From: Acephala macrosclerotiorum
Lineage: Eukaryota; Ascomycota; Leotiomycetes; Helotiales; Mollisiaceae
Assembly: GCA_014904845.1 (NCBI GenBank)
Contig: MU119726.1
Location: 1-23,732 of the forward strand
Direction: 5' to 3'
DNA length: 23,732 nucleotides
Under the pieces are notes generated by a model, which saw only the letters and a program-made list of their open reading frames with translations, was not told the origin of the DNA and ran no database searches. The position numbers were made by a program, and so were the translations under genes. Positions within the stretch are counted from its first letter, which is position 1; every line of letters starts with the position of its first letter. Shown one piece after another: positions 22,939 to 23,732 of this stretch.

Positions 22939-23226
22939 AGCTTATCAGCTTATCGGCTCTCACCGCCCGGCAGAATCTCAAACACTATCTCAATAACTAT
23001 ACCAACTTTAAGCGCTTATAAAACGCTCAAATTAAGAGCTTTTGACTTGAAACTTAAAATAAGAGTAAATTACTAAAGTCGAAGACTTTGAAGCCTCTCG
23101 CAGGGGCGCTTTTGCGAGGCCTGCGGAGCAAAATGTGCGTCGAGTAAAGAAAGAAAGGACTCGTCCGCTGATTGGCTCGCTTGCGAGTCGGCGGACGGAC
23201 TCTTTTTTTCGGCACGAGAAAAACAT
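22939..23226. other. Unique hairpin-rich segment of the island
   Basis: Begins with a tandem AGCTTATC (22939-22954). It contains three hairpins: AAAGTC-GAA-GACTTT (23075-23089), CTCGCA/TGCGAG (23097-23102 and 23113-23118, 10-base loop) and a longer one at 23162-23197. No coding gene is supported on either strand. The longest minus-strand frame is 64 codons and overlaps the hairpins, whose symmetry explains the frame better than coding does. Confidence 0.6.
23162..23197. repeat. Two-part hairpin with a bulge
   Basis: The outer stem CGTCCGC/GCGGACG (23162-23168 and 23191-23197) and inner stem CTCGC/GCGAG (23176-23180 and 23183-23187) are both perfect. They are separated by unequal unpaired stretches of seven and three bases. 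It is followed by ACTC and a run of seven T (23203-23209), an arrangement resembling a terminator, but this is a fungal nuclear context and no transcript is known. Confidence 0.75.
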
Positions 23227-23732
23227 TTTAATATTAATAATTAAATAATAAATTAATAATATTAATAATATATATATTTTTTAATAAAATAATATAACGA
23301 TATAATAATATTAATCGATTAATATTAATTAAATTATTAATTATTTTTATTATATTTATTTATTAATTTAAATAAATAAATTATAAATATATTAATAAAA
23401 TTAAAAATTTTAAAAAAATTTTTAATTACGTTTTAAAATATATTAATATTAAAAAAACGTTTATTATAATTCGAATTTATAATAATTAAAATTAAAATTA
23501 TAATTTTAATAAATAATAATAATAAATTATTAATTTATTATATTTAAACAATTAAATAATTCGTATAGTATTTAAATACGTATATTTTTATATAAAAATT
23601 AATTAATAATATTTTATTTAAAAATAATATAATAAATAATAAGATAAAAAATAATATATTTTTAATCGATTTATTATTATAAAAAATCATAATAATATTT
23701 TATTTTATCGATAATAATTTAAAATAATATTA
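23227..23732. other. RIP-saturated AT-rich sequence, no gene
   Basis: Composition returns within a few bases to A/T with isolated CpG. No gene or protein fossil is visible. The segment runs off the window. Confidence 0.7.

Larger units (their letters stand above)
22245..23226. other. GC-retaining island (unmutated or lightly mutated)
   Basis: About 980 bp in which C and G occur in all contexts, in strong contrast to both flanks. The left half is a tandem array of about 185-215-bp units with GC-rich hairpins; the right 300 bp is unique and also hairpin-rich. The left border is gradual, with mutation fading unit by unit. The right border at about 23226 is abrupt. No tRNA, 5S rRNA or pol III box was seen. 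A 64-codon minus-strand frame at 23032-23226 has no recognisable family or neighbour support and is not called a gene. Confidence 0.85.

Noticed and set aside
23032..23226. Minus-strand open frame of 64 codons in the GC island
   Set aside because: It starts at the island edge, overlaps three hairpins, shows no recognisable motif, and has no promoter or neighbour support. Higher GC makes chance open frames likely here.
22245..23226. SINE, tRNA or 5S rRNA gene in the GC island
   Set aside because: No B-box-like GGTTCGA sequence, cloverleaf or recognisable 5S internal control region was found by eye.
1..23732. Mitochondrial genome of a fungus, because of extreme AT content and GC clusters
   Set aside because: A full Copia LTR retrotransposon, transition-only LTR decay and CpG sparing indicate nuclear RIP. 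No mitochondrial gene, tRNA or rRNA was seen.

Overview
The window looks like part of an AT isochore of a filamentous ascomycete (Pezizomycotina) nuclear genome. Spot counts of single 60-base lines give roughly 5-10 % G+C over most of its length. The few remaining C and G bases lie overwhelmingly in CpG. This is the footprint of near-saturating repeat-induced point mutation (RIP: C to T on either strand), here with CpG spared. I find no intact protein-coding gene, tRNA, rRNA or CRISPR array.

Layout. Positions 1-1672 are saturated AT-rich sequence that opens with simple repeats. Positions 1673-7985 are a complete but dead Ty1/Copia-type LTR retrotransposon. It has two LTRs of about 210-216 bp with TG...CA ends, a matching 5-bp target-site duplication (AAAAT), and a fossil Gag-protease-integrase-reverse transcriptase-RNase H polyprotein on the + strand. 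The polyprotein can be followed by eye through many RIP-made stop codons. Positions 7991-22244 are about 14 kb of saturated AT-rich sequence holding only simple and short tandem repeats plus a slightly less mutated block (about 11281-13260). Positions 22245-23226 are an island of almost normal base composition: three to four tandem units of about 185-215 bp carrying GC-rich hairpins, then about 300 bp of unique hairpin-rich sequence. Positions 23227-23732 return abruptly to saturated AT.

How the parts relate. The Copia element keeps more non-CpG cytosines than its flanks and sits between short duplicated target bases, so it probably inserted into DNA that had already been mutated and was then hit itself. 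Its two LTRs differ almost only by transitions. The recognisable catalytic acidic residues of integrase (all three), reverse transcriptase (two) and RNase H (two) have changed D to N or E to K, the changes expected from G-to-A mutation. The GC island shows mutation fading from left to right through successive tandem units, so it records an edge of RIP activity. Family assignments rest on my recall of the fungal Copia polyprotein pattern and were not checked by database search.
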